A stretch of DNA of 64,000 nt from Haloarcula japonica DSM 6131 (lineage in GTDB: Archaea > Halobacteriota > Halobacteria > Halobacteriales > Haloarculaceae), in NCBI RefSeq assembly GCF_000336635.1, contig NZ_AOLY01000006.1, positions 1-64,000 on the forward strand, in the 5' to 3' direction. A program made the translations under genes and the position numbers. Numbering within the stretch: position 1 is the first letter of the stretch; the number at the start of each line of letters is the position of its first letter. Shown here one piece after another: positions 1 through 7,961 of the stretch. The notes under the pieces were generated by a model that did not search any database, was not told where the DNA came from, and saw only the letters and a program-made list of their open reading frames with translations.

Positions 1-106
1 GGACGCCCGCAGCGATTGCCGCCACCAGCACCATCGCGATGAACACGATCAGGGTGCCGATACCGACCTGCCCGCGGTCGTCGTCGTTCGTTAGTTCCGT
101 TAGCAT
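1..106 (-). CDS. Archaellin (flagellin), 5' part only
   Basis: This is the first 35 codons of an archaellin, cut by the window edge. The start is ATG at 106. The N-terminus is a class III (prepilin-type) signal peptide: charged residues, then RGQVGIGTL, then a long hydrophobic stretch. By family knowledge the prearchaellin peptidase cleaves between G12 and Q13, and the hydrophobic segment then packs in the filament core. The genes to its right are chemotaxis genes, as in other haloarchaeal taxis/archaellum clusters. Which archaellin paralogue it is cannot be told from the fragment. Confidence 0.9.
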
Positions 107-484
107 TGTTGATCCGGGTCTGTCTGACCCTATGCAACCGTTCTTTTCGCCAGTAATAATACCTCCCCCCAAATTATATCACTTGATAATAGGAGGTTGA
201 ATGGATGAGGAAGCGTTTTGCCAGAAGAACGCCTATAGTTTGGCCTGAAGAAAACAACCGAGCTACGTCACATCTAAGAATCAGAATTAATTGCGTCTGT
301 AGGTCGCTATCAGCGATAGAAATAACCGATCTGGTGTGTGGCCGAGGGTATCGTGTTGCGTGCGAGCTGGTAGGTGGTGCGGTCTAAACGAAAATAGACA
401 TTGAAATCAGAATTGGCAGATAGATGATAGGGGAGAGAAGTCTACTCCAGACAGGAGGTCAGCTGATTCAGTCGAGAAACACAC
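107..484. other. Intergenic region with SD-led short reading frame
   Basis: No recognisable gene lies here. The left end carries the archaellin promoter region. A perfect Shine-Dalgarno sequence AGGAGGT (191-197) precedes ATG at 201 (15 codons) and ATG at 205 (60 codons, ending at 387). The 60-residue product is basic and rich in Arg and Cys, unlike haloarchaeal proteins, so I do not call it a gene. The motif TTCAGTCGA at 467-475 matches half of the operator-like repeat upstream of the winged-helix gene that starts at 1179. Confidence 0.35.
116..130 (-). promoter_or_regulatory. Inverted repeat in archaellin leader
   Basis: GGGTC-TGTCT-GACCC is a perfect 5-bp inverted repeat 9 nt upstream of the archaellin ATG. 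A TATA-like stretch (TATTATTA on the minus strand, near 151-163) would place the transcription start near 131, so the repeat would form a hairpin at the very 5' end of the mRNA, or an operator at the start site. The promoter placement is inferred by eye. Confidence 0.4.
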
Positions 485-760
485 TCACTCGTACGTAACG
501 AGGCTGTACATCACGAACAGGTAACCGAAAGTCGTCAACCCACTGTTGACTAGCAACAACGACCGTACGCCCTCGAAGTCGTTGATGAACGCACTAATCA
601 TCGTCGCGGCCGCGCCCGCGATTGCGAGCGAGAATCCCACCGAGAGGTGAAGCATCGCCTGTCGGGATGTCTGGATGTATGCCCGCATGGCCATCCCCAC
701 CATTGTCAGTCCAGCGACGACGAACACCAGCGTCGATATGGCATAGAGAAGTTCTATCAT
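485..760 (-). CDS. DUF7521-type small membrane protein
   Basis: A 91-residue protein with three or so hydrophobic helices and almost no soluble part; I recognise it as the haloarchaeal DUF7521 family, whose function is unknown. It follows a winged-helix regulator gene on the same strand (stop at 844), probably as its operon partner. A paralogous pair in the same order lies at 54950-55628, and both copies share the VGF-x4-G pattern in the middle helix. I chose ATG at 760. A GTG at 766 is also in frame, but it lies inside a perfect 16-bp palindrome at the predicted transcription start. Confidence 0.8.
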   Translation of the reverse strand: MIELLYAISTLVFVVAGLTMVGMAMRAYIQTSRQAMLHLSVGFSLAIAGAAATMISAFINDFEGVRSLLLVNSGLTTFGYLFVMYSLVTYE

Positions 761-761
761 C

Positions 762-777
762 AGCACTGTACAGTGCT
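762..777. promoter_or_regulatory. 16-bp perfect palindrome AGCACTGTACAGTGCT
   Basis: The palindrome ends 1 nt before the DUF7521 ATG at 760. An ATTTAATAA TATA-like element near 789-797 on the minus strand puts the likely transcription start inside it. This is the geometry of a repressor operator. The core CTGTACAG recurs in a 14-bp palindrome upstream of the second cheF gene (11158-11171). Confidence 0.55.
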
Positions 778-843
778 ACAGCGAACCCGTTATTAAATCC
801 ACGCTCGAAAATATCTTTCGTGATAACGCCGAGAAGAGGCGTT

Positions 844-1179
844 CTATCGTTCGGATAGGGTCCGCCACGCCTCGTCGAGTTTGTTAGTCACTTCCGACCG
901 TTCCTCAATGTGAACCGTCAGTTCGTCGTCGAAGTCGACCCTGACTTCGTCCACGTTCCGCCGGTACACCTTGATACGTCGGCGGTCGTCAGAGAGGATA
1001 TTGTCGTGTAGTTCCAAGAGGTCGTGTTCAGTCAGCTCATCGATCCGTCGGTAACACGTCGCGATGGGGATTCCGAGTTCGTCGCTGAGTTCCTGAGCGG
1101 AGACCGGTTCGTCCGTCGCGTCGAGGATTTCGGCACTGTATTTATTGCCAAGCGTCTGAAGAATCTCCCCTGAATCCAT
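844..1179 (-). CDS. Winged-helix transcriptional regulator (ArsR-like)
   Basis: A 111-residue protein. Residues 1 to about 60 form a winged-helix DNA-binding domain of the haloarchaeal ArsR-like type: EILQTLGNKYSAEIL, then a helix-turn-helix ending in CYRRIDEL. The rest is a charged C-terminal helix. The closest relative in the window is the regulator at 55278-55628 (TVYRRIELL), which also precedes a DUF7521 gene. It probably controls its own two-gene unit, since an 11-bp inverted repeat overlaps its promoter. I use ATG at 1179; a TTG at 1188 is in frame. The effector is unknown. Confidence 0.85.
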   Translation of the reverse strand: MDSGEILQTLGNKYSAEILDATDEPVSAQELSDELGIPIATCYRRIDELTEHDLLELHDNILSDDRRRIKVYRRNVDEVRVDFDDELTVHIEERSEVTNKLDEAWRTLSER

Positions 1180-1196
1180 CGTTATCAAATCATAAA

Positions 1197-1237
1197 TTCA
1201 GTCGATAATAAAGCTATCGCCTGTGATATCGACTGAA
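1197..1237. promoter_or_regulatory. 11-bp inverted repeat over winged-helix gene promoter
   Basis: TTCAGTCGATA (1197-1207) and TATCGACTGAA (1227-1237) are perfect inverted copies with a 19-nt spacer. The likely TATA box of the 1179 gene (TTTATTA on the minus strand, about 1205-1213) overlaps the left arm, so a bound dimer would occlude the promoter. A third copy of the first nine bases lies at 467-475. Autoregulation is inferred. Confidence 0.6.
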
Positions 1238-1334
1238 AGGAGACAAACACGTACTACAGGACAGTCGTACGAAAACAGCGGCCTGTGCCGCTGTATCCGC
1301 TGTTCTACCGAGTAATAATGGCCCTATTGTCTCG

Positions 1335-2060
1335 TTAAATTGGTGATTCTTCTTCGCTCATCATCGAGAAGGCACTGGCGTTCTGGTGGACATCGATACC
1401 GCCGTGGTCGATCTCTATCGGATAGATATCCGTCTCGATATTCTGCTTTCGCATCTTGGCGACCCAGACATATCTGTTCACACCGGTATCAGTCGGTGTC
1501 TGGATAAGGTAGATGTTGCCGTCGGTCAGATAGTTCTCCAGTCCGATCTCGGTGTCCGGGAAGACGGCCCCCTGTTCGTTAGTCATCAGCGTCGTGAGGC
1601 CGCTGTCGCTGAGGATGTCGGTGAACTTCAGGAGATACGTCCGTTTCTCCTTCTCGTTTTCGAAGAACAGTTCGAACATGGCAAGCGAGTCAAGCACCAG
1701 TCGGTCGTAGTCGCCGTCTTCGAGTTCTTCAAGCAGAATATCCAGCGAGGACGTGAAGTCGTTCTCGCGCAGGAGGACCTGCTTGTCGTACACCTTGATA
1801 TCGCCGTTGTCGACGTGGTCCTGCCAGTTTTCGAAACCGATGGATTCGGCGGCCTCCCGGAGGTCCGACTCGTCTTCCTCGAAGGAGAGATAGATGCCCT
1901 TCTCGTCGTACTTTTCGACGCCGTTGTAGATGTACTGGAGACAGAGGATCGATTTCCCGGCACCGGGGTTGCCGCTCACCAGTGTCGTCGAGTTCTTCAC
2001 AATGCCGCCGTTCAGAATGTCGTCGAGGCCCTCGATCCCCGTTTTGGTTTGCTCAATCAT
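1335..2060 (-). CDS. KaiC/RAD55-family ATPase
   Basis: A 241-residue single-domain RecA-fold ATPase. Walker A is GNPGAGKS at residues 30-37, the adjacent acidic pair of KaiC proteins is in SFEEDE (about 59-64), and Walker B is LVLD at 121-124. It is not ArlH, whose N-terminus differs. I chose ATG at 2060 because upstream codons overlap cheW in another frame and do not read as protein. It lies 88 nt downstream of cheW on the same strand, which suggests a signalling role linked to taxis; that role is inferred from context only. Confidence 0.85.
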   Translation of the reverse strand: MIEQTKTGIEGLDDILNGGIVKNSTTLVSGNPGAGKSILCLQYIYNGVEKYDEKGIYLSFEEDESDLREAAESIGFENWQDHVDNGDIKVYDKQVLLRENDFTSSLDILLEELEDGDYDRLVLDSLAMFELFFENEKEKRTYLLKFTDILSDSGLTTLMTNEQGAVFPDTEIGLENYLTDGNIYLIQTPTDTGVNRYVWVAKMRKQNIETDIYPIEIDHGGIDVHQNASAFSMMSEEESPI

Positions 2061-2148
2061 AGTTTCGGAAGGAACTGGAAGTTGATTAGATACTTCTCTG
2101 TCGGGAATGTTAAAAAGTCTTGCTGGTGTGTCGCTAAATAAACCGGAA

Positions 2149-2583
2149 TCAGTCACCAGCGTGGACGATCGCGGGGTCCACCCAGATAACAAAACTGTCA
2201 TCTCGCTTGATGACGCCCCGAATCGAGCCGGCGTCGTTCGCGGGGGACTGGTCGACCTGCTCCGGCGTGACCTGCACGACCTGATACACCTCGTCGACGA
2301 GCCAGCCGGCCGCGCCCTGTTCCTCGACGATCTCCGGGTCGAAAACGATAATTCGCTTCTCCGCACCCTCGTCTTCGATACCGAAGACGACCTTTGGGTC
2401 GACGATAGACGTCGTACGCCCGCGAAGGTCCATGACGCCGCGGACGTGCGGCGGGGCGTTCGGGACGGACGTGAGTTCACCGATGTCGACGATCTCAGTC
2501 ACGTAGTCGATACTCACGCAGTACGTTTCCGAGCCGAGCTGGAACTCGAGTACCTGGCCGGTGGTGGCTGACTGTGCTGCCAT
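2149..2583 (-). CDS. cheW: Chemotaxis coupling protein CheW
   Basis: A 144-residue single CheW domain. It begins with the typical LEFQLGSETYCVSIDYVTEI strand and carries the conserved PPHVRGVMDLRGR segment near residue 50. CheW tethers the kinase CheA to the receptor (Htr) signalling domains at the cytoplasmic face of the membrane. It is divergent from cheB-cheA-cheR with 170 nt between them. A TATA-like element near 2615-2625 on the minus strand would give a short leader. No receptor gene is present in the window. Confidence 0.96.
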   Translation of the reverse strand: MAAQSATTGQVLEFQLGSETYCVSIDYVTEIVDIGELTSVPNAPPHVRGVMDLRGRTTSIVDPKVVFGIEDEGAEKRIIVFDPEIVEEQGAAGWLVDEVYQVVQVTPEQVDQSPANDAGSIRGVIKRDDSFVIWVDPAIVHAGD

Positions 2584-2753
2584 TGCGGTTCTTATCCAAA
2601 CTGTCGCGGATAGTGGCGCATAAAGGTGCCTGCTGGGCTATCAACTTTGATTACGTGGGCGGAGTATTTATTTCGGGGCCGGACGGGATTTGGAAGTAGG
2701 TATGAGGATGTCTCGTTCGCCGATGTCTCCTGTCCGACGGGAGCGTTGGTGAT

Positions 2754-3863
2754 ATGGCAGATGGTGTCCGCGCCGTGGTCGCAGACGACTCTCACTTCAT
2801 GCGGAGTGTCATCTCTGATATCCTCAGTGATGGCGGTATCACTGTCGTCGCGCAGGCGCGTGACGGCGAGGAGGCAGTGTCAGCCGTTATCGAACACCAA
2901 CCCGATGTTGTGACAATGGACGTCGAGATGCCGGTAATGAACGGCATCGAGGCAACGGAGCGCATCATGGTCGAGTCTCCGACGCCGGTGTTGATGCTGT
3001 CGGCCCACACCGACGAGAACGCCGATGTGACGTTCGAAGCGCTCGATAAGGGTGCGGTCGACTTCTTCACCAAGCCCGGTGGTGAGGTGTCAATGGAGAT
3101 GTCACGCCTGAAAGACCAGCTGGTCGAGATGGTCAGCTCCGTCGCGGCGGTCGACGTCGGGGCGACGCGCAGCCGCGGCGGGACAAGTAGCGACAGTGGA
3201 GCAGTAGCAACGACGGCCGGCGGCTCAGCTACTGGCGGGAGGGAAACGGGGGGCTCGTCAAGTCAGGTGAGCTACGTTGCGAACCCGACGCTCGTCATCG
3301 GCTCTTCGACCGGCGGCCCGAAGATGGTAGAACAGGTAATGGAGAATCTCCCAATCGAGGCCGACCTCCGAGTGCTCATCATCCAGCATATGCCGGAGGG
3401 GTTCACCGGCCGGTTCGCTGAGCGGATCAATACACGAAGCGATTACGAGGTCCGGGAGGCCACAGACGGGGCACGCATCGGCGGCGGCGAGGGCCTCGTC
3501 GCTGCCGGTGACCAACACATGGAGGTCAAGAACTACCGGAACGGGCGACTGCGGACGAAGCTGACACAGGACGAACCGGTCAACAGTGTCCGGCCGGCGG
3601 TCGACGTGACGATGCGGACAGCCGCGGAGACGATCGACGACCCGCTCATCGGGCTCATCCTCACCGGGATGGGCGAGGACGGCGCGGACGGGATTCGGCG
3701 GATCAAGCAGGCCGGTGGCAAGACCATCGCACAGGACGAGGCCACGTCCGCGGTGTATGGCATGCCAAAGCGCGCCGTCGAGACGGGCTGTGTGGACGCT
3801 GTCTTGCCTATCGACGACATTGCGGACGGCATTATCGACACGATTACCACTGAGGTGACCTGA
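2754..3863 (+). CDS. cheB: Chemotaxis methylesterase CheB
   Basis: A 369-residue two-domain protein. Residues 1-125 are a receiver with the acidic pair D11/D12 and phospho-acceptor D56. A Ser/Gly-rich linker follows (about 135-170), then the methylesterase domain with S185 in GSSTGGP, H212 in QHMPEGF and D309 in GMGEDG forming the expected triad. It demethylates or deamidates receptor glutamates for adaptation, with activity raised by CheA phosphorylation. It heads the cheB-cheA-cheR unit and ends 2 nt before the cheA ATG. A TATA-like stretch near 2662-2675 suggests a leader of about 60 nt. Confidence 0.97.
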   Translation: MADGVRAVVADDSHFMRSVISDILSDGGITVVAQARDGEEAVSAVIEHQPDVVTMDVEMPVMNGIEATERIMVESPTPVLMLSAHTDENADVTFEALDKGAVDFFTKPGGEVSMEMSRLKDQLVEMVSSVAAVDVGATRSRGGTSSDSGAVATTAGGSATGGRETGGSSSQVSYVANPTLVIGSSTGGPKMVEQVMENLPIEADLRVLIIQHMPEGFTGRFAERINTRSDYEVREATDGARIGGGEGLVAAGDQHMEVKNYRNGRLRTKLTQDEPVNSVRPAVDVTMRTAAETIDDPLIGLILTGMGEDGADGIRRIKQAGGKTIAQDEATSAVYGMPKRAVETGCVDAVLPIDDIADGIIDTITTEVT

Positions 3864-3865
3864 CA

Positions 3866-5857
3866 ATGGACGACCAGTATCTAGACGCATTCATCCGTGA
3901 AAGCGAAGAAGCGATTACCGAACTCAACAACTCACTGCTCGAACTCGAATCCGACCCCTCCAACACGGAGGCGATGGATTCGATCTTCCGGACAGCCCAC
4001 ACGCTGAAGGGCAACTTCGGCGCGATGGGCTTTGACAACGCAGCAAACCTCGCGCACGCGATGGAGGATCTGCTCGATGAGATGCGCCAGGGCGAGATGG
4101 AGGTCACACCGGACCTGATGGACCTCGTCTTCGCCGGCGTCGACCAGATAGAGGTCATCGTCGGGGAGATCGAAGAACACGGCGAATCGGAGACGGAGAC
4201 CGACGAGGTGGTCGAAGAGCTCCGCGCCGTCCTCGAAGAAGGAGCCGCCGCCGCGGGCGGCAGCGAAACGGTAGACGACGGCGACTCGTCGGACAGCGAC
4301 GAATCGTTCACCACGGATGCCAGCGTTAGTGATGCCGATATCGACGGTGACACTGTCGACGAGCGGGTCCTGCAGGCCGAAATCAGCGTCGGGGAGTCGG
4401 ATATGCTCGGGGTCGACTCGATGCTGGCCGTCGAGTCCATCGAGGGGCGGTTCGACATTCTCGATTCGAGTCCGAGCCGTGCCGATATCGAGGACGGCGA
4501 GTTCGAGGACACGTTCGTCCTGTATCTCGACGGTCCCGATGCAGCGACCGTCGACGCCGAGCTCGGAACGACAGGAAAGGTCGACAGCTTCGACGTGACC
4601 GACGTGACCGATGAACTGGTAAGCGACACAGACTTAGGCTCCGATGCTGCCGAGGATACTGACACGGGTTCGGACACAGGTTCGGAACCCGACCCAGGTG
4701 CTGAAGAAGAACACAGCGTCGACGAGATCAAGTCCGTCCGCGTCGATGTGGACCAGCTCGACGACCTCCACGGGCTCGTCGAGCAACTGGTCACGAGCCG
4801 AATCAAGCTCCGGCGTGGCGTCGAGAAAGACGACCTCGACTCCACCGGCGAGACGCTGAACGAACTGGACAAGATCACGGCGAACCTCCAGAACACGGTG
4901 ATGGATATGCGGCTCATCCCGCTGAAGAAGGTCGTCGGGAAGTTCCCGCGGCTCGTCCGGGACCTCGCACGCGAACTCGACAAGGACATCGAGTTCGAGA
5001 TCGAGGGCGAAGACATCGAACTCGACCGAACCATCCTCACCGAGATTTCGGACCCGCTGATGCACATCCTGCGGAACTCAGTCGACCACGGTATCGAACC
5101 GCCCGAGGAGCGCGAACAGGCGGGCAAGCCACGTACCGGCCACATCACGCTCCGGGCCTCCCGCGAGCGCGATCACGTCATCATCGAGGTCGAGGACGAC
5201 GGGGCCGGGCTCGACGTGGAGGGGATCAGAGAGAAGGCAATCGAGAAGGGCGTCCGCTCACCCGAGGAACTGGACGCGATGGACGACTCCGCGGTGTATG
5301 ACCTCGTGTTCCATCCCGGCTTCTCGACGGCCGACGAAGTGACCGATACTAGCGGGCGCGGCGTCGGGATGGACGTCGTCCACGACACGGTCTCCCAGCT
5401 CGACGGGTCGGTCAGCGTTGACTCCGAACCGGGTGAAGGAACGACTGTTTCACTGCGCCTGCCGGTGACGATGGCTATCGTCAAGGTGCTGTTCGTCAAG
5501 GTCGGCGGCGAGGAGTACGGCGTCCCCATCAAGAACGTCGACGAGATTACCGGGACGGAGGAGGCAAAGCAGGTCAACGGCCAAGAGGTCATCAAGCACA
5601 ACGACGAAATCTACCCGGTCATCCACCTCGACGACACCTTCGACATCGAGGGTGAGACGGCCAACGGCGATGGGATGCTCGTCCGCATCCGCGAGTCCGA
5701 GCGCCAGGTCGCGCTCCACTGTGACTCGGTCAACAGCCAGGAAGAGGTCGTCGTCAAGCCCCTGGAAGGTATCCTCTCGGGAACACCTGGTCTCTCGGGT
5801 ACGGCCGTATTGGGCGACGGGAACATCGTCCACATCCTCGACGTGGTGACCCTATGA
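3866..5857 (+). CDS. cheA: Chemotaxis histidine kinase CheA
   Basis: A 663-residue kinase with the full domain order. An HPt domain carries H45 in RTAHTLKG. An acidic linker and P2-like region (about 125-290) come next, then the dimerisation domain. The ATPase domain has the N box LRNSVDHGIE and G boxes VEDDGAG and GRGVGMD, and a CheW-like P5 domain follows from about residue 530. It autophosphorylates and passes phosphate to CheY and CheB. It overlaps cheR by 4 nt (ATGA), so the two are translationally coupled. No cheY gene is present in the window. Confidence 0.97.
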   Translation: MDDQYLDAFIRESEEAITELNNSLLELESDPSNTEAMDSIFRTAHTLKGNFGAMGFDNAANLAHAMEDLLDEMRQGEMEVTPDLMDLVFAGVDQIEVIVGEIEEHGESETETDEVVEELRAVLEEGAAAAGGSETVDDGDSSDSDESFTTDASVSDADIDGDTVDERVLQAEISVGESDMLGVDSMLAVESIEGRFDILDSSPSRADIEDGEFEDTFVLYLDGPDAATVDAELGTTGKVDSFDVTDVTDELVSDTDLGSDAAEDTDTGSDTGSEPDPGAEEEHSVDEIKSVRVDVDQLDDLHGLVEQLVTSRIKLRRGVEKDDLDSTGETLNELDKITANLQNTVMDMRLIPLKKVVGKFPRLVRDLARELDKDIEFEIEGEDIELDRTILTEISDPLMHILRNSVDHGIEPPEEREQAGKPRTGHITLRASRERDHVIIEVEDDGAGLDVEGIREKAIEKGVRSPEELDAMDDSAVYDLVFHPGFSTADEVTDTSGRGVGMDVVHDTVSQLDGSVSVDSEPGEGTTVSLRLPVTMAIVKVLFVKVGGEEYGVPIKNVDEITGTEEAKQVNGQEVIKHNDEIYPVIHLDDTFDIEGETANGDGMLVRIRESERQVALHCDSVNSQEEVVVKPLEGILSGTPGLSGTAVLGDGNIVHILDVVTL

Positions 5858-6663
5858 ACAAAGGCAGCGAGCGCACCTTCGAGGACCTCGTAGAGTTCAT
5901 CGGCGACGAGATGGACTTCGAATCGGGCTTTTACAACGACTCGTATCTCGACCGTCGCATCACCGCTCGGATGCGTCGGACCGACACTGAGGACTACCAG
6001 ACCTACCAGCGACTGCTGGAACGCGACGACGGCGAGCGCGAGGAACTGCTCGATTCGCTGTCGATCAACGTCACCGGCTTCTTCCGGAACCCGGACGCGT
6101 GGGAGCGACTGCGGCCGGTCCTCCGTGACCTCACGGAGAACAACCGTCGCGTCAGGCTCTGGTCGGCCCCGAGTGCCGACGGCCGCGAGCCGTACTCGGC
6201 GGCGATGCTTGCGCTCGACGACCCCGATATCGACGCCCGCCGGGTCGAAATCACGGCGACAGACATCAACGCCGACATCCTCGAAGAGGCTCGCAAGGGG
6301 ACCTACGCGACCTCCCAGACGACCGACATCGCTGATGAACTGGAGCCGCTGGACGATTACACGAAGTACATCGAGCAGGACGGCAACACGTTTCAGGTGC
6401 GAGAGCAGGTCAAAGAGATGGTCACGTTCGAGCAACACGACCTCATCCGGGGCGACCCCAAGCGTGATTTCGATCTGGTGTTCTGCCGGAACCTCCTCAT
6501 CTACATCGATTCGGAGTTCAAGGTCCCCATCTTCGAGACGATCCGCGGGTCCCTCCGCGAGGGCGGCTACCTGATGATCGGCATGACCGAGACGCTGCCT
6601 GCGGAGTGTCGGGATTCCTTCGAAGCGGTCGACAAACGACACCGCATCTACCGGCGTGTGTAG
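5854..6663 (+). CDS. cheR: Chemotaxis receptor methyltransferase CheR
   Basis: A 269-residue SAM-dependent methyltransferase. A helical N-terminal domain contains NVTGFFRNPD, and the SAM-binding loop begins RLWSAPSADG at residue 101. ATDIN and FCRNLLIYID follow, as in all CheR proteins. It methylates receptor glutamates, opposing CheB. The SAM loop normally reads WSAACSTGEEPYS; here the Cys is replaced (SAPSADGREPYS), a change I have seen noted in haloarchaeal CheR. The start overlaps the cheA stop. Confidence 0.96.
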   Translation: MNKGSERTFEDLVEFIGDEMDFESGFYNDSYLDRRITARMRRTDTEDYQTYQRLLERDDGEREELLDSLSINVTGFFRNPDAWERLRPVLRDLTENNRRVRLWSAPSADGREPYSAAMLALDDPDIDARRVEITATDINADILEEARKGTYATSQTTDIADELEPLDDYTKYIEQDGNTFQVREQVKEMVTFEQHDLIRGDPKRDFDLVFCRNLLIYIDSEFKVPIFETIRGSLREGGYLMIGMTETLPAECRDSFEAVDKRHRIYRRV

Positions 6664-6669
6664 CGACCA

Positions 6670-7902
6670 ATGAGCCTCTACGAACTGGAACGGGACGGCA
6701 AGGCACAGGAACTCATCCGCCTCCTCAGAGAGAGCGACAACGAGCGGGTCAAGACCCGTGCCGCGGAGCTCCTGGGGAACTTCGACGACCACGACGACCG
6801 GCGCGATGTGGTCAACGCGCTCGTGGACGCGGCACAGAGCGACAGCGACGCGATCACCGGCGCGGCTATCGACTCGCTGGACGAACTCGGCGACGACGCC
6901 ATCACACAGCTCATCGGGAGTATGGCCGGCGTCGACCTCGAAGACGACGCCGCCGACTGGGTGAAGGCGAAGGCGTACATGCAGGTGCTCGATTCGGACG
7001 TGACGGAGCTCCGGATGGCGGCCGCGAACGGCCTCGGCAACTTGGACCAGGCCGACGCGGTCCCGAAGCTTGCAGAGCGCTTCCAGGACCCCGACCCACG
7101 GGTGCGGGCACGGGCGGCCCGGTCGGCCGGAAAGATCGGTGACTCGCGAGCGACGAACCCGCTCGAAAACGTCCTGACGGACCCCAAAGCCGCCGTCAGG
7201 CGCGAGGCCGCGGACGCGCTGGGAAACATCGGGAACCGGCAGGCGCTCCAGGCGCTGCTCCCGCTGTACGAGGACGACGACGAGCGGGTCCGTCGCATCG
7301 CCGTCGGCGCGTTCGGAAACTTCGGCAACGACCGGCCGGTGGACTATCTCATCGAGGCGCTTTCCGATGATTCGGCCGCCGTCCGCCGGACGGCCGTCTA
7401 CTCGCTCATCGAACTCCTGTCGAACGTCCCGACCGACCAGAGCCACCAGATACGCGATACCGTCGTCGAGAAGCTCTCGAACACGGACGACCGGAGCGTC
7501 GTCGTACCGCTGGTCGAGATTCTCGAAGAGAGCACGCAGGCCGCCCAGCGGCGCAACACCGCCTGGATGCTCGGCCGAGTCACCAGCGAGGAGGAGCGTG
7601 ACCGGGTCATCGAATCGCTCGTCGACGCGCTCGGCGAGGACGACCGGATGCTCCGGCAGTTCGCCGCCACCAGTCTCGCCGAACTCGGCGACGACGACAA
7701 CATGGTGGAGCGGCGGCTACTCAAAATCGTGCAGGACGACAATGTCGACCCCGAGGTCCGTGGACAGGCAATCTTCACCCTCGGGAAGGTCGGCGGCGAG
7801 CGGTCCCGGAAGACGCTGGACAAGCTCATCGACGAAACCGAACACGATGTGGTCAGGAAGAAGGCCTTCTCGGCCATCTCGAAGCTCGGAGGCCGCGGAT
7901 GA
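6670..7902 (+). CDS. HEAT-repeat protein of the taxis cluster
   Basis: A 410-residue protein made of about a dozen HEAT/PBS-lyase-type repeats of roughly 30 residues, with repeated patterns such as VRARAARSAGKIGD and VRREAADALGNIGN. It starts 6 nt after cheR. In Halobacterium a HEAT-repeat protein encoded beside CheF was reported among archaea-specific taxis proteins that contact Che and archaellum components (from memory). That supports a scaffold role here. No catalytic motif is visible. Confidence 0.9.
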   Translation: MSLYELERDGKAQELIRLLRESDNERVKTRAAELLGNFDDHDDRRDVVNALVDAAQSDSDAITGAAIDSLDELGDDAITQLIGSMAGVDLEDDAADWVKAKAYMQVLDSDVTELRMAAANGLGNLDQADAVPKLAERFQDPDPRVRARAARSAGKIGDSRATNPLENVLTDPKAAVRREAADALGNIGNRQALQALLPLYEDDDERVRRIAVGAFGNFGNDRPVDYLIEALSDDSAAVRRTAVYSLIELLSNVPTDQSHQIRDTVVEKLSNTDDRSVVVPLVEILEESTQAAQRRNTAWMLGRVTSEEERDRVIESLVDALGEDDRMLRQFAATSLAELGDDDNMVERRLLKIVQDDNVDPEVRGQAIFTLGKVGGERSRKTLDKLIDETEHDVVRKKAFSAISKLGGRG

Positions 7903-7961
7903 ATCGTCCGAGTGGATTAAGACCGGGCGGAGCGTACACGGGAACGATAGCTGGCTAACCG

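Noticed and set aside
2593-2612. TATCC-N10-GGATA inverted repeat upstream of cheW
   Set aside because: Only 5-bp arms with a long spacer; such matches are common by chance in an intergenic region of this size.
5611-7446. 611-codon open frame opposite cheA, cheR and the HEAT gene
   Set aside because: Antisense shadow of three confident taxis genes.
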